This document shows, one piece after another, positions 52,952 to 62,728 of a DNA stretch of 64,000 bases. Position numbers and translations under genes: made by a program. Origin of the DNA: Anaerococcus degeneri (lineage in GTDB: Bacteria; Bacillota; Clostridia; Tissierellales; Peptoniphilaceae); NCBI RefSeq assembly GCF_017874475.1, contig NZ_JAGGLO010000003.1, positions 1 to 64,000 of the forward strand, given 5' to 3'. Under the pieces are notes generated by a model. The model was not told the DNA's origin. It worked only from the letters and a program-made list of their open reading frames with translations, and did not search any database. Numbering within the stretch: position 1 is the first letter of the stretch; every line of letters starts with the position of its first letter.

Positions 52952-54610
52952 TTAGGAATTCCTCCTGCCCTTAATTTGAATTTTCTCATCAGCTATAGAT
53001 AGGCTTGATAGGGAGTGACTTACGAGAATAATAGTCTTATCCTTGCTCTCTTTTTTGATTGATTTTAGGATGCTTGCTTCATTTAGGATATCAAGATTAC
53101 TTGTTGGCTCGTCAAAAAGCATGAGGTCTGAGTCATGGAGGAAGGCTCTAGCTATACCAATTCTCTGTCTTTCCCCAGCTGAGAGGGTAGATCCTAATTC
53201 TCCTGCCCTGGTTTCATAAGCTTGTGGAAGAGATGTGATAAAATCATGGATAGAAGCTTTTTTTGCCGCCTCTATTATTTCTGTGTCTGTAGCGTCAAGC
53301 TTGGCAAGTCTGATATTGTCCTTTAAGCTAATATTAAAAATATAGGTGTCTTGGCCAAGAAGACTTTGCATTTGTCTTAAATTTTTGCTTGGAATTTCTT
53401 TAACATTTTTGTCATTTATCCTTATTTCTCCTTGGTCCACATCCCAAAATCTCATTAAAAGTCTTAGGAGGGTTGATTTTCCAGACCCACTTTTGCCATA
53501 GAATCCAAAAATCTTACCCTTGACAAAATTCAAAGAGAAATCTTCGAGAATTTTCTCCTCTCCGTAGGCAAAGGAAATCTTATCTATTTCTGCAGATTCA
53601 AAGGCTTTCTTGTCATCATTTCCCAAAACTTCGTCAACTATCGGTTCTTCTTCCAAAAGATCTAGGACCCTGTCCCCACTTGCAAGGGTGTGAGAAAGGA
53701 TATTGCCAAGGTTAGAAAGGGCAACAAAGGGACCAAAGCTTGAAAACATAGCTATACTTGGTATTATAAATCCCTTTATGTCGACAATATTATTTTTATA
53801 AAGAAATAGGGATAAAAGGAGCATTGCAAAGGAAAAAACTAGGATAAGGCCTCCGATTAGGGCTTCAGAACCTGCCTTTATTTGATCAAGTTTATTGGCA
53901 GTTGACCTTAATTTCCTAGATCTTTTCCTAAGGATAGAAACCTGTCTATCTTTTAGGTCAAATTGCTTAACCTCGTCCATATTTCTGATAGTTTCAAGGA
54001 CAAAAGAATTTAATTCTCCGGTTTTATTCCTAAGATCAAGACCCAGACTAGAATTTTTTTTGCCAATTACCATAGGACTTATTAATCCAATAGTAATATA
54101 GGCAAAAAATGCCAGAATAGCTTGGTAGTTAGAAAAACTTCCTAGGAAGATTTCCATAATAATTAAGTAAGTTATGGCTATTCCAATCGGTGAAATTGTG
54201 TGGGCGTAGAAAACTTCTAGCAATTCTATATCTGATGTAATCAGGCTTATGAGGTTGCCCTTGTCCTTGCCAGCTAGTTTTGCTGGGGCGAGACTTCTCA
54301 TTTTCTTAAAGACAAGGTGTCTGATTTTTGCTAAAATTTTAAAAGCAAGATAATGGTTGGCGTATTGCTCAATATAATGGAAAATCCCCCTTAAGATAGC
54401 AAAAACTACCATCAGTTTTATTATAAAAATGCTTTTGCCATCGTTTTGATAATTCGACAAAATCCCGTAGCCTGCAAGGATTGTCACAAAGCTTGCACAA
54501 AGGTGGCCAAGGCTGCCTATGATGATGGCTAGGGCCATGACTGGTTTTAATTCTCCAACAAGGCCTATCATATTTTTCATTATACTAAGGCTAGATCTCC
54601 TAGTTTTCAT
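52952..54610 (-). CDS. ABC transporter half, CydC-like
   Basis: The 552-residue half-transporter has six membrane segments (about residues 20-330) and a nucleotide-binding domain. Its Walker A is GKSGSGKST, the signature TLSAGERQRIGIARAF, Walker B LMLFDEPTSNLD and H-loop ILVSHSLSSL. It pairs with the half encoded upstream, overlapping by 11 bases. In E. coli, CydDC exports thiols (glutathione and cysteine) for cytochrome assembly. No cytochrome gene is seen here, so the substrate is open. Confidence 0.85.
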   Translation of the reverse strand: MKTRRSSLSIMKNMIGLVGELKPVMALAIIIGSLGHLCASFVTILAGYGILSNYQNDGKSIFIIKLMVVFAILRGIFHYIEQYANHYLAFKILAKIRHLVFKKMRSLAPAKLAGKDKGNLISLITSDIELLEVFYAHTISPIGIAITYLIIMEIFLGSFSNYQAILAFFAYITIGLISPMVIGKKNSSLGLDLRNKTGELNSFVLETIRNMDEVKQFDLKDRQVSILRKRSRKLRSTANKLDQIKAGSEALIGGLILVFSFAMLLLSLFLYKNNIVDIKGFIIPSIAMFSSFGPFVALSNLGNILSHTLASGDRVLDLLEEEPIVDEVLGNDDKKAFESAEIDKISFAYGEEKILEDFSLNFVKGKIFGFYGKSGSGKSTLLRLLMRFWDVDQGEIRINDKNVKEIPSKNLRQMQSLLGQDTYIFNISLKDNIRLAKLDATDTEIIEAAKKASIHDFITSLPQAYETRAGELGSTLSAGERQRIGIARAFLHDSDLMLFDEPTSNLDILNEASILKSIKKESKDKTIILVSHSLSSLSIADEKIQIKGRRNS

Positions 54611-56342
54611 AGCTTACCCCCTTTGCGTAAGAGCAAAGCTCTTTTTGTTTATCAAAAATATTTTTATAAGACTTACAATTTTCATATAAATCTGAGTGGG
54701 TGCCGGATTTTTGAATTTTGCCGTCTTCTAAGAAATAAATCCTGTCGCTTGCCACCAAGTTTATTAGCTTGTGGGAAATGATTAAAACCGCCTTTTCTTT
54801 GGCGAGTTTTTGGATTATGGCCATAATTTTTTCCTCGTTTGGCCCGTCAATATTGCTTGTAGCCTCATCAAAAATATACAAAAGTCCATCAAACAAAAAG
54901 GCCCTGGCAAGGACAAGTCGCTGTCTTTGACCGCCTGAAAGGTTTGAAGCATTTTCTAAAATCTCTGTATCAAGCCCTGCCTGGTCTTTGAAATAGTCGT
55001 ATAAATTGACCTTTTTTAGGGCATCTAGCATTTGCTCGTCAGTCAAATTTTCTCCTGCAATTTTCAAATTTTCCCTGACGCTTCCCTTAAAGACCTTGCC
55101 ATCAAAATCCACATTTATTATTTTTTTGTTAAGGCTCTTTGGATCATAAGAATTTTTTTCAAGTCCATTTATAAGGATTTTTCCATCATAGGAAAGGCCT
55201 GGATCCTTGATTAGATTAGCTATTGTGGATTTTCCGGACCCACTTAGGCCGACAAGGCTTACCAGTTCTCCTGTTTTTATTCCAATATTAATGTTATCTA
55301 AGATTTGCCTTTGTCCATCATAGGAGAAGGTCAAATTATCAAAGCTAAGGTCAATTTTTTCTCCTTCTAGACTTTCACTTCCCAAGTCCCTATCAAGACT
55401 ATCAATTAGGACCATGAGCTTGTTTGAGGCAGCAATTCCATTCATGGCTATGTGGAAATATGATCCGAGTAGTCTTAAAGGAAGGAAAAATTCTGCAGCC
55501 AAAAGGCTGATAAATACAAGGCCAAAAACATTTATGTCTCTTTGACTAAATTCTACAAGGGCAACTCCAATACCAGCCGCAGCGCCCCCATAGGCTATAA
55601 TATCCATGACAGATGTGGAATTTAGCTGCATTACAAGAACTCTCATAGTCGCTTTTCTAAATTTTTCGGCGAAATCATCCATCAAGTCCTGCCTATAAGA
55701 ATCAGCTCCGTAAGATTTTAATTCATTGAGGCCTTCAAGATTTTCTAGAAATATATCAGCAAGGCTCATATAGGATGTCCAATAAGAACCCAAAAGTTTT
55801 TTGGCAATTTTTTGGATTAGGATTATAGAAACTGGGATTAGGGGCAGGCAAATTAGAAGGGTGATTGCCGCAGTTTTGCTTATATAGGAAATACAGGCAA
55901 AAAGTATTAGGGCTGATGATAGGGAATAGTAAAGTTGTGGTAGATAGGATGTGAAATAAATCTCCAACTGGTCAACTCCCTCCACAGCTAATTGCAAAAT
56001 AGCGGATGTTGGCAATTTTTCCTCAAAGTCTATCCTATCGTCAATGAGTTTTTGAAAGATTATTTTCCTCATTTTTTCCTTAATAAATTTTGTTGAATGA
56101 AAAGATATTCTTGTTACCATATATTGGCAAAAAAGTTTTATAGCCAAAAATAAAATCCCATAGAGAATAATTTCTACTAGGGAAATCTCCCCTATCTTTT
56201 GTCTAAAGACTAAGGAAACAACCTGACTAAATATGCAAACTATACCAATTTGCATAAAGAGAGACACGAAGCGAAAAAGTAAATTTACATACAAATATTT
56301 TTTTGATCCCTCAAGCATTTCTAGAAGTTTTTTATTTACCAT
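54600..56342 (-). CDS. ABC transporter half, CydD-like
   Basis: The 580-residue half-transporter has six membrane segments and a canonical nucleotide-binding domain. Walker A is GLSGSGKST, the signature NLSGGQRQRLVLARAF, Walker B LYIFDEATSNID and H-loop LIISHKLINL. Both halves of the pair have intact catalytic sites, unlike the exporter at 37330-40954. The gene is the first of the two and has a GGTAATTATG-type start region with a weak ribosome-binding site. The anaerobic, fermentative context makes a thiol or peptide substrate more likely than heme-related export. Confidence 0.85.
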   Translation of the reverse strand: MVNKKLLEMLEGSKKYLYVNLLFRFVSLFMQIGIVCIFSQVVSLVFRQKIGEISLVEIILYGILFLAIKLFCQYMVTRISFHSTKFIKEKMRKIIFQKLIDDRIDFEEKLPTSAILQLAVEGVDQLEIYFTSYLPQLYYSLSSALILFACISYISKTAAITLLICLPLIPVSIILIQKIAKKLLGSYWTSYMSLADIFLENLEGLNELKSYGADSYRQDLMDDFAEKFRKATMRVLVMQLNSTSVMDIIAYGGAAAGIGVALVEFSQRDINVFGLVFISLLAAEFFLPLRLLGSYFHIAMNGIAASNKLMVLIDSLDRDLGSESLEGEKIDLSFDNLTFSYDGQRQILDNINIGIKTGELVSLVGLSGSGKSTIANLIKDPGLSYDGKILINGLEKNSYDPKSLNKKIINVDFDGKVFKGSVRENLKIAGENLTDEQMLDALKKVNLYDYFKDQAGLDTEILENASNLSGGQRQRLVLARAFLFDGLLYIFDEATSNIDGPNEEKIMAIIQKLAKEKAVLIISHKLINLVASDRIYFLEDGKIQKSGTHSDLYENCKSYKNIFDKQKELCSYAKGVSYEN

Positions 56343-56475
56343 AATTACCTCATTTTTATTCTAATATTGTTAATAATATATTAATTTTATTTTATCATAC
56401 GAAATAAAACTGTGCAATCGATTTTCAGTATCAAGGATATTTCAAATATATAAAAAAACTCGGAAATTTTCACAC

Positions 56476-56500
56476 AAAAAAGAGGAGCTTAGAGCTCCCC
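56476..56500 (-). terminator. Terminator of the hydrogenase operon
   Basis: Minus-strand stem GGGGAGCT / AGCTCCTC with loop CTA and one wobble pair, followed by TTTTTT. It begins 11 bases after the stop of the hydrogenase-like gene. Confidence 0.85.
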
Positions 56501-56511
56501 TATATTATTTA

Positions 56512-58038
56512 TTATTTTTGTAAAACGCTGTCGTTTGGTCTATCTTCTGTTGGGATATTTGTATTGTCTGCTGGTGATTTGAAGATTGATGCTGCCGAGA
56601 AATCTTTAACAGCTTTTCCAGATTTTTTGATATCAACAACTGTACCAGGGCCTCCAACGCAGCCTCCCATACAAGCCATTCCCTCGATTAGCTTGCCGTT
56701 CATCTTGCCAAGTTTTGCCATTCTAGCTAGTTTCACACAGTCAGCTAGGCCTTCTGCATTTTCCATATTTACTACTACATCAGGGTCGATTTCGTGGATT
56801 CTCTTTTCAACCGCTTGGGCAACACCACCACTTACAGCGTAGTACCTTCCAGTTTGAGACGCATCCATAATATCGTCTTCTACTTCTATTTCAGCTGGCT
56901 CTATACCCTTAGCAAGAAGCATGCCTAAAAGCTCTTCGTAGGTAATTACAAAGTCAATAACTTCTGCAACTTCTGGTTCAAGGGCTTCAAGCTTTTTAGA
57001 AATACATGGTCCTATGAACACTACTTCGCAGTTTGGATCACGTTTTTTCATTTGCTTGCCTGAGTAAATCATAGGTGTAGATGACTCTGAAATCTTGTCG
57101 TTGATTTCTGGGAAATTTTTTCTAACCATTGATTTCCATGAGAAACAGCAAGATGTACCCATAAATGGTATTTTGCCTGTTGGCACAGACTCTAAGAATT
57201 CATGTGCTTCATTCATTGTAGTAAGGTCAGCACCTAAACCTACTTCAATCATATCATCAAAGCCTAGCATTTTGACAGCTTCCCTGATTTGTTTTGGGCT
57301 TACATTTGCACCAAATTGGCCTACAAAAGATGGGGCTACTATAGCATAAACCTTCCTATCTGATTGGAGAGACTTGATTAATTGGTAAATTTCTCCCTTG
57401 TCTGATATAGCTCCAAATGGACAGGTTATTATACACCTACCACAAGCTACACACTTATCTTCATCTATTGATGCACGACCTAATTCATCTGATTTAATCG
57501 CCTTTACACCACAAGATTCGGCACAAGGTCTTTTTTGATGGTTTATAGCATTGTATGGGCAAGCTTCAACACACTTACCACATTTGATACATTTTTCTTG
57601 ATCAATTATAGCACCCTTAGCTGTGTATTCTACTGCGTTTTTTGGGCAGACATTCACACATGGGTGGCCAATACAAGCGTGGCATTGGTCTGTAACTGTA
57701 ACCTTATTTTCTGGGCAAGCCTCACAGGCAATTTTGATAACTGATACTAATGGTGGATGGTAGATTCTCCTATCAGCATCCATATCAGCAAGACCTTGTG
57801 TAATGGCTTCGGTTTTGTCAGCTGTTCTTGCGTCAAGACCTATACACATCCTTAGTCTTTCGCCCATTACAGCTCTTTCCCTGAAGATATTTTCCCTGTA
57901 GGATGCTTCTTCACCAGGGAGGATATTATATACTTCTAGGCCTATATCTGTCAGTGGCCTATTCTCATAAGCAATCTTCGCAATTGCCTCAAAGGCCATC
58001 CTTCTTATGTTTAAAATATCTATGTACGATTCTTTCAT
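56512..58038 (-). CDS. [FeFe] hydrogenase-like protein with ferredoxin domains
   Basis: The 508-residue protein has an N-terminal region with ferredoxin-type Cys motifs. These include CHACIGHPCVNVCP, CIKCGKCVEACPYNA and CVACGRCIITCPFGA, enough for about three [4Fe-4S] clusters. The C-terminal H-cluster domain has motif 1 as GTSCCFSWKSM (usually TSCCPxW), motif 2 as IGPCISKKLEAL and motif 3 as EGMACMGGCVGGPG. It resembles the group B or sensory-like hydrogenases rather than the group A enzymes. It could make or consume H2 with ferredoxin, or sense it. It follows a small Cys-motif gene in one operon. Confidence 0.85.
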   Translation of the reverse strand: MKESYIDILNIRRMAFEAIAKIAYENRPLTDIGLEVYNILPGEEASYRENIFRERAVMGERLRMCIGLDARTADKTEAITQGLADMDADRRIYHPPLVSVIKIACEACPENKVTVTDQCHACIGHPCVNVCPKNAVEYTAKGAIIDQEKCIKCGKCVEACPYNAINHQKRPCAESCGVKAIKSDELGRASIDEDKCVACGRCIITCPFGAISDKGEIYQLIKSLQSDRKVYAIVAPSFVGQFGANVSPKQIREAVKMLGFDDMIEVGLGADLTTMNEAHEFLESVPTGKIPFMGTSCCFSWKSMVRKNFPEINDKISESSTPMIYSGKQMKKRDPNCEVVFIGPCISKKLEALEPEVAEVIDFVITYEELLGMLLAKGIEPAEIEVEDDIMDASQTGRYYAVSGGVAQAVEKRIHEIDPDVVVNMENAEGLADCVKLARMAKLGKMNGKLIEGMACMGGCVGGPGTVVDIKKSGKAVKDFSAASIFKSPADNTNIPTEDRPNDSVLQK

Positions 58039-58066
58039 TTAATACCTCAACTAACTTAATCTTTTC

Positions 58067-58375
58067 TTATTTATTGGCTTCTGCCCTTCTCTTGTCCCTA
58101 TCAACTTTGATAGTCGCATACATTTTTTCCATAAGAACTTCTGGTTTAGCTTTGGTTATGTACTCGTCATCTATTTTTAAAATAGGTGATAATCTTTTTG
58201 AATTTTCTACTTCATCCATTATGTTCTTATAAACTATTTCGATTTCTGGCGCATCGCCAAGACCATCTACTTCATAAGCAATTTCAACATCTTTCTTTAC
58301 AAGCTCAGCGGAATCATGTAAGTATTCATTTCCGTGGGCTGTACATCTTGCACATGAACATATAGTTACCTTCAT
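58067..58375 (-). CDS. Small thioredoxin-fold-like protein with a CxCxxC motif
   Basis: The 102-residue protein starts MKVTICSCARCTAHGNEYLH. The CxCxxC at the start resembles the first half of [2Fe-2S] ferredoxins of the NuoE/HoxE type. Those need four Cys, but no further Cys follows, so a complete [2Fe-2S] site is absent. The later part (DVEIAYEVDGLG, PEVLMEKMYATIKV) is acidic and helical. It is the first gene in the hydrogenase operon, 28 bases before it, behind the promoter at 58405-58433. A role as electron or assembly partner is plausible but unproven. Confidence 0.7.
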   Translation of the reverse strand: MKVTICSCARCTAHGNEYLHDSAELVKKDVEIAYEVDGLGDAPEIEIVYKNIMDEVENSKRLSPILKIDDEYITKAKPEVLMEKMYATIKVDRDKRRAEANK

Positions 58376-58404
58376 CTCAGTCTCCTTTTTATATTCTCAG
58401 TATG

Positions 58405-58433
58405 ATTGTATCAAATATAACGAAATATTTCAA
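58405..58433 (-). promoter_or_regulatory. Promoter of the small Cys-motif gene and hydrogenase operon
   Basis: Minus-strand TTGAAA (58433-58428), 17-base spacer, TACAAT (58410-58405). It lies in the 64-base gap after the phosphate-regulon kinase gene. The leader is about 25 bases and contains AAGGAG. Confidence 0.7.
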
Positions 58434-58439
58434 TATGAA

Positions 58440-59753
58440 TTATATATAATCATCAATTGGTATTTCTATTATAAAAGTAGAACCCTCTCCGAGTTTACTT
58501 TCTATGTCTAGATTGAAAGAAAGTGTATCAGCAATATGTTTTACAATAGAAAGGCCAAGTCCAGTTGATTTTAACTTCCTATCTCTTGATTTATCAACCA
58601 CAAAAAACCTCTCAAAAACCCTTTTTATATCGGAACTTCCTATTCCAATGCCAGTGTCTTTTATAAAAATCCTAAGCGACCTATCTATAAGAATCGAAGA
58701 AATTTCGATAGATCCACCTTCCTTGTTGTATTTGATGGCATTTTCATAAATGTTTGATAAAAGGTCCACAAAAAGAGATTTGACTGTGTGAATCCTGTAG
58801 GAAGTCAAATTATTTTCCACTTTTATATTTTTCTTAACTGAATTTTGCCTAAACTTATCGATGATAATATCCATCTCTTCCTTGATATCAACGTAGGATT
58901 TTTCTATGTCTAGGCCTTTTTCATCAAGTTTTGAAAGTCTAAGGATATCGTCAATTATTTCAAGGAGCCTATTTCCCTCATCAAAAATTATCTGGGCAAA
59001 TTTCTTAACATCTTCTTTTTTGGCAATCCCTGTAGCAATGAGCTCTGCATAGCCATTTATAGAGGTGAGTGGACTTTTTAGTTCGTGGGTGACATTGGCA
59101 GAAAATTCCCTTCTCATAAGCTCTGCCTTCCTTGTTTCTGAATAATCAATGATAATTACTACAAAACCCATGTTTCCATCATCATAAATTGGGTCGATAA
59201 AAATCTTTAGGTGGTAGGAATTTACATCAAGGGCCAGGCTTTTTGACCTGGATAAAATCCTTGCTTCTCTTAAGGCAAGCTTGTATTCTTTGTCATCTAT
59301 GAGCTTATCAAGCCTAACCTTCTCATCCTTATTTAAAAAAACCTTGGCCGAATCATTCATCAGTTCTACCTCACCCTTAGGATCAAATACTATAAAGCCT
59401 TCTTCCATATTTGAGGTAATATTTTTTAACTCTTTGATTTGCCTTTTTAAGATGGAAATGTTTTTCTCAAGTTTGATATTTTTGTTAAGAAGCTTGCCAT
59501 AAATCTTGCCTACATCTTCAAAATCTTCGCCAATGTGGTCAAAGTCGTAGTATTTGTCAAATTTCGAAATTTCTTTGGCATAGGTATCTAGTCTTTTGTC
59601 GATATAAAAGTGAGATGATGCCAACAAAATCATTAGAATTGCCCAAAATAAAAGACAGAGTATGTATTGGTTTGTATAAAAACTAACAACCACAGCAAGG
59701 GCGGTAGCTATGGTTGTTGTAATAATTAATGATTTTTTAGTTAACTTTTTCAT
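58440..59753 (-). CDS. phoR: Phosphate-regulon sensor histidine kinase (PhoR-like)
   Basis: The 437-residue kinase has two adjacent membrane helices (residues 8-52) with little periplasmic loop. A PAS-like segment (about 115-205, beginning ITSNMEEGFIVFDPKGEVEL) precedes the His box REFSANVTHELKSPLTSING. The ATPase domain has NAIKYNKEGGSIEIS, FIKDTGIGIGSSDIKRVFE and KSTGLGLSIVKHI. It is coupled to the response regulator by a 4-base overlap and lies at the 3' end of the pst operon. In other bacteria the kinase receives the phosphate signal through PstSCAB and PhoU, all present here. Confidence 0.92.
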   Translation of the reverse strand: MKKLTKKSLIITTTIATALAVVVSFYTNQYILCLLFWAILMILLASSHFYIDKRLDTYAKEISKFDKYYDFDHIGEDFEDVGKIYGKLLNKNIKLEKNISILKRQIKELKNITSNMEEGFIVFDPKGEVELMNDSAKVFLNKDEKVRLDKLIDDKEYKLALREARILSRSKSLALDVNSYHLKIFIDPIYDDGNMGFVVIIIDYSETRKAELMRREFSANVTHELKSPLTSINGYAELIATGIAKKEDVKKFAQIIFDEGNRLLEIIDDILRLSKLDEKGLDIEKSYVDIKEEMDIIIDKFRQNSVKKNIKVENNLTSYRIHTVKSLFVDLLSNIYENAIKYNKEGGSIEISSILIDRSLRIFIKDTGIGIGSSDIKRVFERFFVVDKSRDRKLKSTGLGLSIVKHIADTLSFNLDIESKLGEGSTFIIEIPIDDYI

Positions 59754-60409
59754 ATCTCTCCAAATTTATAACCAAGGTTTCTTACGGTTGAAATGTAGGA
59801 GCCTGCATCCTTTAGCTTGGATCTGAGGCTTGCTATATGAACATCAACAGTCCTAGTCTCGCCTTGGTAGTCATAACCCCAGATTTTTAGGAGGAAATCT
59901 TCCCTGGTAATGACATTGGCAATATTGTTCATAAATAAAGATAACATCTCAAATTCCTTGTAGGTAAGGTCGATTTTTTCTCCATTAACCTTCACAGTTC
60001 GTTTTTTGGTATTAATGCTTAGATTTTTGTAGGTGAGATGGTCGTTATCAGCCTTATTTACTCGACGCAAGATAGCTTTAACCCTTGATAGAAGTTCTAG
60101 GATAGAAAATGGTTTGGTGATATAATCATCAGCCCCACTTTCAAGGCCCAAAACCTTGTCAAATTCATCAGTTTTTGCTGTAAGAATTATAACAGGTATA
60201 TCAGAAAATTCCCTAAGCTCTTTTAGGATTGTGACTCCGTCCTTTTCTGGAAGCATGAGGTCTAGAAGCAAAAGTTCGCAGGGATTTTCCCTAATTTCCT
60301 TTACTATTGACCTACCATCCTCAAAGGATTTTACTTGATAGCCTTTTTCAGTAAGAGCATAGGATACTAGATTTCTAATTGCTCCATCATCTTCAACTAC
60401 ATATATCAT
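59750..60409 (-). CDS. phoB: Phosphate-regulon response regulator (PhoB/PhoP-like)
   Basis: The 219-residue OmpR-family regulator has the phospho-acceptor Asp in CELLLLDLMLPEKDGVTIL at about residue 52 and Lys in DDYITKPFSI. The winged-helix domain starts LTYKEFEMLSLFMNNIANVI and ends STVRNLGYKFGEI. It shares the phoU stop/start junction, overlapping by one base. It should activate pst and related genes under phosphate limitation. I found no clear Pho-box in the visible sequence. Confidence 0.93.
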   Translation of the reverse strand: MIYVVEDDGAIRNLVSYALTEKGYQVKSFEDGRSIVKEIRENPCELLLLDLMLPEKDGVTILKELREFSDIPVIILTAKTDEFDKVLGLESGADDYITKPFSILELLSRVKAILRRVNKADNDHLTYKNLSINTKKRTVKVNGEKIDLTYKEFEMLSLFMNNIANVITREDFLLKIWGYDYQGETRTVDVHIASLRSKLKDAGSYISTVRNLGYKFGEI

Positions 60410-61026
60410 TATAACCTCGTTGCTAATTCTGCCACCCTGGCAAGCCTGTCGCCAAGCCTTTCAAAGTATTTAAAAAGTAAAATTTTATTCGATAATTCTA
60501 CTGCACTAATCTTGTCGTTTTTATTTTCATCTGCCGCAAAGTTAATGGCATCAATAAATAAGTCGTTATTAATTTGGTCTTTCTCGATTGTATCAAGGGC
60601 TAGGTCCTTATTATTGGTCACAAAGGCCTTGATGCCATCTTCTAGCATATTTTTTTCATTTTCGATGAATTTTTTAAGAAAATCTATTTCTTTTTCAGAA
60701 AGCCAATAGGATTTTAAGATTTCTGCTGCTGAATTTAGGTGACTTGCTATTCTTTTGAAGGTTGAGGCAAGTTTTATTTCCATTTGCAAGAGCCTAAGAT
60801 CTTTGGCCACAGGTTGTTGGAGGGCCAAGAGTTCAAAGCAAAAGCTCTCTACTCCAGATGCTCCCCTTCTGATATCGTCATAGAGTTCTATGACATGATC
60901 TAAATTTTCATCGTTTTTATTGTCAAGATAAAGGTCAATCCTATCATAGGAAATAAGGATTAATTGGCTTACTTCCCTGGTCATATCCTTGATTGATCCC
61001 AAATTACTATTAAACCTAGTCCTCAT
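60409..61026 (-). CDS. phoU: Phosphate signalling protein PhoU
   Basis: The 205-residue helical protein has two PhoU-type three-helix repeats. Conserved segments are LALQQPVAKDLRLLQMEIKL near residue 70 and FKYFERLGDRLARVAELA at the C-terminus, each with the Glu/Asp-rich metal-binding helix. PhoU links the Pst transporter to the kinase. It overlaps both neighbours by a base and is transcribed between pstB and the response regulator. Confidence 0.93.
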   Translation of the reverse strand: MRTRFNSNLGSIKDMTREVSQLILISYDRIDLYLDNKNDENLDHVIELYDDIRRGASGVESFCFELLALQQPVAKDLRLLQMEIKLASTFKRIASHLNSAAEILKSYWLSEKEIDFLKKFIENEKNMLEDGIKAFVTNNKDLALDTIEKDQINNDLFIDAINFAADENKNDKISAVELSNKILLFKYFERLGDRLARVAELATRL

Positions 61027-61889
61027 TATCCAAACCTTCCTGTAATATAATCTTCAGTCCTTTTATCAGCTGGGTCTTCAAAAATCTTTTTGGTTTCATC
61101 CATCTCTATTACCTCTCCTGTTAGGAAGAAGGCTGTTTGGTCTGATATCCTTGCTGCCTGCTGCATGTTGTGGGTTACAATTACTATGGTGTATTTTTCC
61201 TTTAACTCATCCATCAAGTCTTCTATGGCAGATGTGGATATTGGGTCAAGGGCACTTGTAGGCTCGTCCATTAGGATTATTTCAGGATTTACAGAAAGGG
61301 TTCTAGCTATACAAATCCTCTGTTGCTGGCCACCGGAGAATGACAAAGCGTTTTGGTCGAGTTTATCCTTAACTTCATCCCAAATTGCAGCGGCCTTTAG
61401 AGAATTTTCTACAATTCCATCTAAAGTTTCCTTATCCTTAATGCCTGATAACTTTGGTCCATAGGTAATATTGTCATAAACTGACTTGGAGAAAGGGTTT
61501 GGTGCTTGAAAGACCATACCAACATTTCTACGCAAACTTACAACATCCACGTCTTTTTTGTAAATGTCAGATCCTTCTATTTCTATTAAACCTTCTATCC
61601 TACATGAATCAACAAGGTCGTTCATCCTATTAAAACATTTGAGAGTTGTAGACTTGCCACAACCAGAAGGTCCTATAAAGGCTGTAACCTTGCCCTTTTT
61701 GATATCCATATTTATTTTTTTAAGAGCTTTAAAATCTCCATACCATAAATCTAAATCTTTGACTAAGATGGCTGTGCCCTTATCTTCAACATTTCTTTGG
61801 GCTATTATTGATTTGTTTTTCTTATTTATTTGCTGGGCCTTTTTATAGATGTCATCTTCTAAGGGCCCATTTTTATTTATATTATCCAT
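61026..61889 (-). CDS. pstB: Phosphate ABC transporter ATPase PstB
   Basis: The 287-residue ATPase carries an N-terminal extension of about 35 residues rich in Lys and Asn, longer than the usual 250-260-residue PstB. Walker A is GPSGCGKST, the signature [17 protein letters not shown] and Walker [14 protein letters not shown]. The H-loop is [13 protein letters not shown]. It powers phosphate import with PstC and PstA. It lies 8 bases downstream of pstA. Confidence 0.96.
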   Translation of the reverse strand: MDNINKNGPLEDDIYKKAQQINKKNKSIIAQRNVEDKGTAILVKDLDLWYGDFKALKKINMDIKKGKVTAFIGPSGCGKSTTLKCFNRMNDLVDSCRIEGLIEIEGSDIYKKDVDVVSLRRNVGMVFQAPNPFSKSVYDNITYGPKLSGIKDKETLDGIVENSLKAAAIWDEVKDKLDQNALSFSGGQQQRICIARTLSVNPEIILMDEPTSALDPISTSAIEDLMDELKEKYTIVIVTHNMQQAARISDQTAFFLTGEVIEMDETKKIFEDPADKRTEDYITGRFG

Positions 61890-61897
61890 TCTTTCTC

Positions 61898-62713
61898 CTA
61901 AGATTTTACAATTTTTTTACTAATCTTTGCTGAAACGAAGTTTATTACGACAACAAAGACTAGGAGGAGTACTGCTGTGGCGTAAGCTTCCTTAACGTGG
62001 AAACCTTCTGACGAAAGTACGTACATGTGAACTGCCATGGTCCTTGCAGACTTAAATAAGCCCTTTGGTATATCAGTATTAGTGCCCATTGTGAAAATTA
62101 GGGCGGCTGATTCACCTACAATCCTACCTGTTGATAAGAATATTCCTCCTAGAATTCCGTCCATGGCATCTGGCAATATGACCTTAAAAATAGTTTGGAT
62201 TTTTGTGGCCCCAAGGGCAAGGGAGGCGTGGGCTTGTAGAGGGTTAACTGTCAAAATAGCCTCCTCAGTTGTCCTTATTATGGTCGGAAGAACCATAATT
62301 GCCACTGTCAAACATCCTGCTAGGAGGGAATACTTCGTTCCTAAGCCGAAGCCTGTTCCTGATACAAAAAACAAGTAACCAAAAAGACCGTAAACTATAG
62401 AGGGAATTGATGATAGGATTTCAGTTGAAAACCTAACGGACTTGATAAGAAACTTATTTTTTGCATAGTTTGAAAGATAGATTGCAGTAAAAATTCCTAC
62501 AGGAAGGGCAATTATCAAAGTCAATCCTATGGTCATCAAAGTTGTTATTAAGGCAGGCATGAGGGAAACATTTTCTGTAGTATATTTTATTTCAAATAAG
62601 GATGGGCTGATATTTGGTATGCCCTTTATTAAAATATAGGCAATAATAATCCCAGCCATGGCATAGCCAAGAAATGTTAGACCTATTATTAAAGCCTTAT
62701 AAATTTTACTCAT
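61898..62713 (-). CDS. pstA: Phosphate ABC transporter permease PstA
   Basis: The 271-residue permease has about six membrane segments. The cytoplasmic coupling loop is [20 protein letters not shown], followed by [20 protein letters not shown]. It is a standard PstA. It lies 15 bases after pstC and pairs with it in the Pst import channel. Confidence 0.95.
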   Translation of the reverse strand: MSKIYKALIIGLTFLGYAMAGIIIAYILIKGIPNISPSLFEIKYTTENVSLMPALITTLMTIGLTLIIALPVGIFTAIYLSNYAKNKFLIKSVRFSTEILSSIPSIVYGLFGYLFFVSGTGFGLGTKYSLLAGCLTVAIMVLPTIIRTTEEAILTVNPLQAHASLALGATKIQTIFKVILPDAMDGILGGIFLSTGRIVGESAALIFTMGTNTDIPKGLFKSARTMAVHMYVLSSEGFHVKEAYATAVLLLVFVVVINFVSAKISKKIVKS

Positions 62714-62728
62714 AAAAATCTCCTATAA

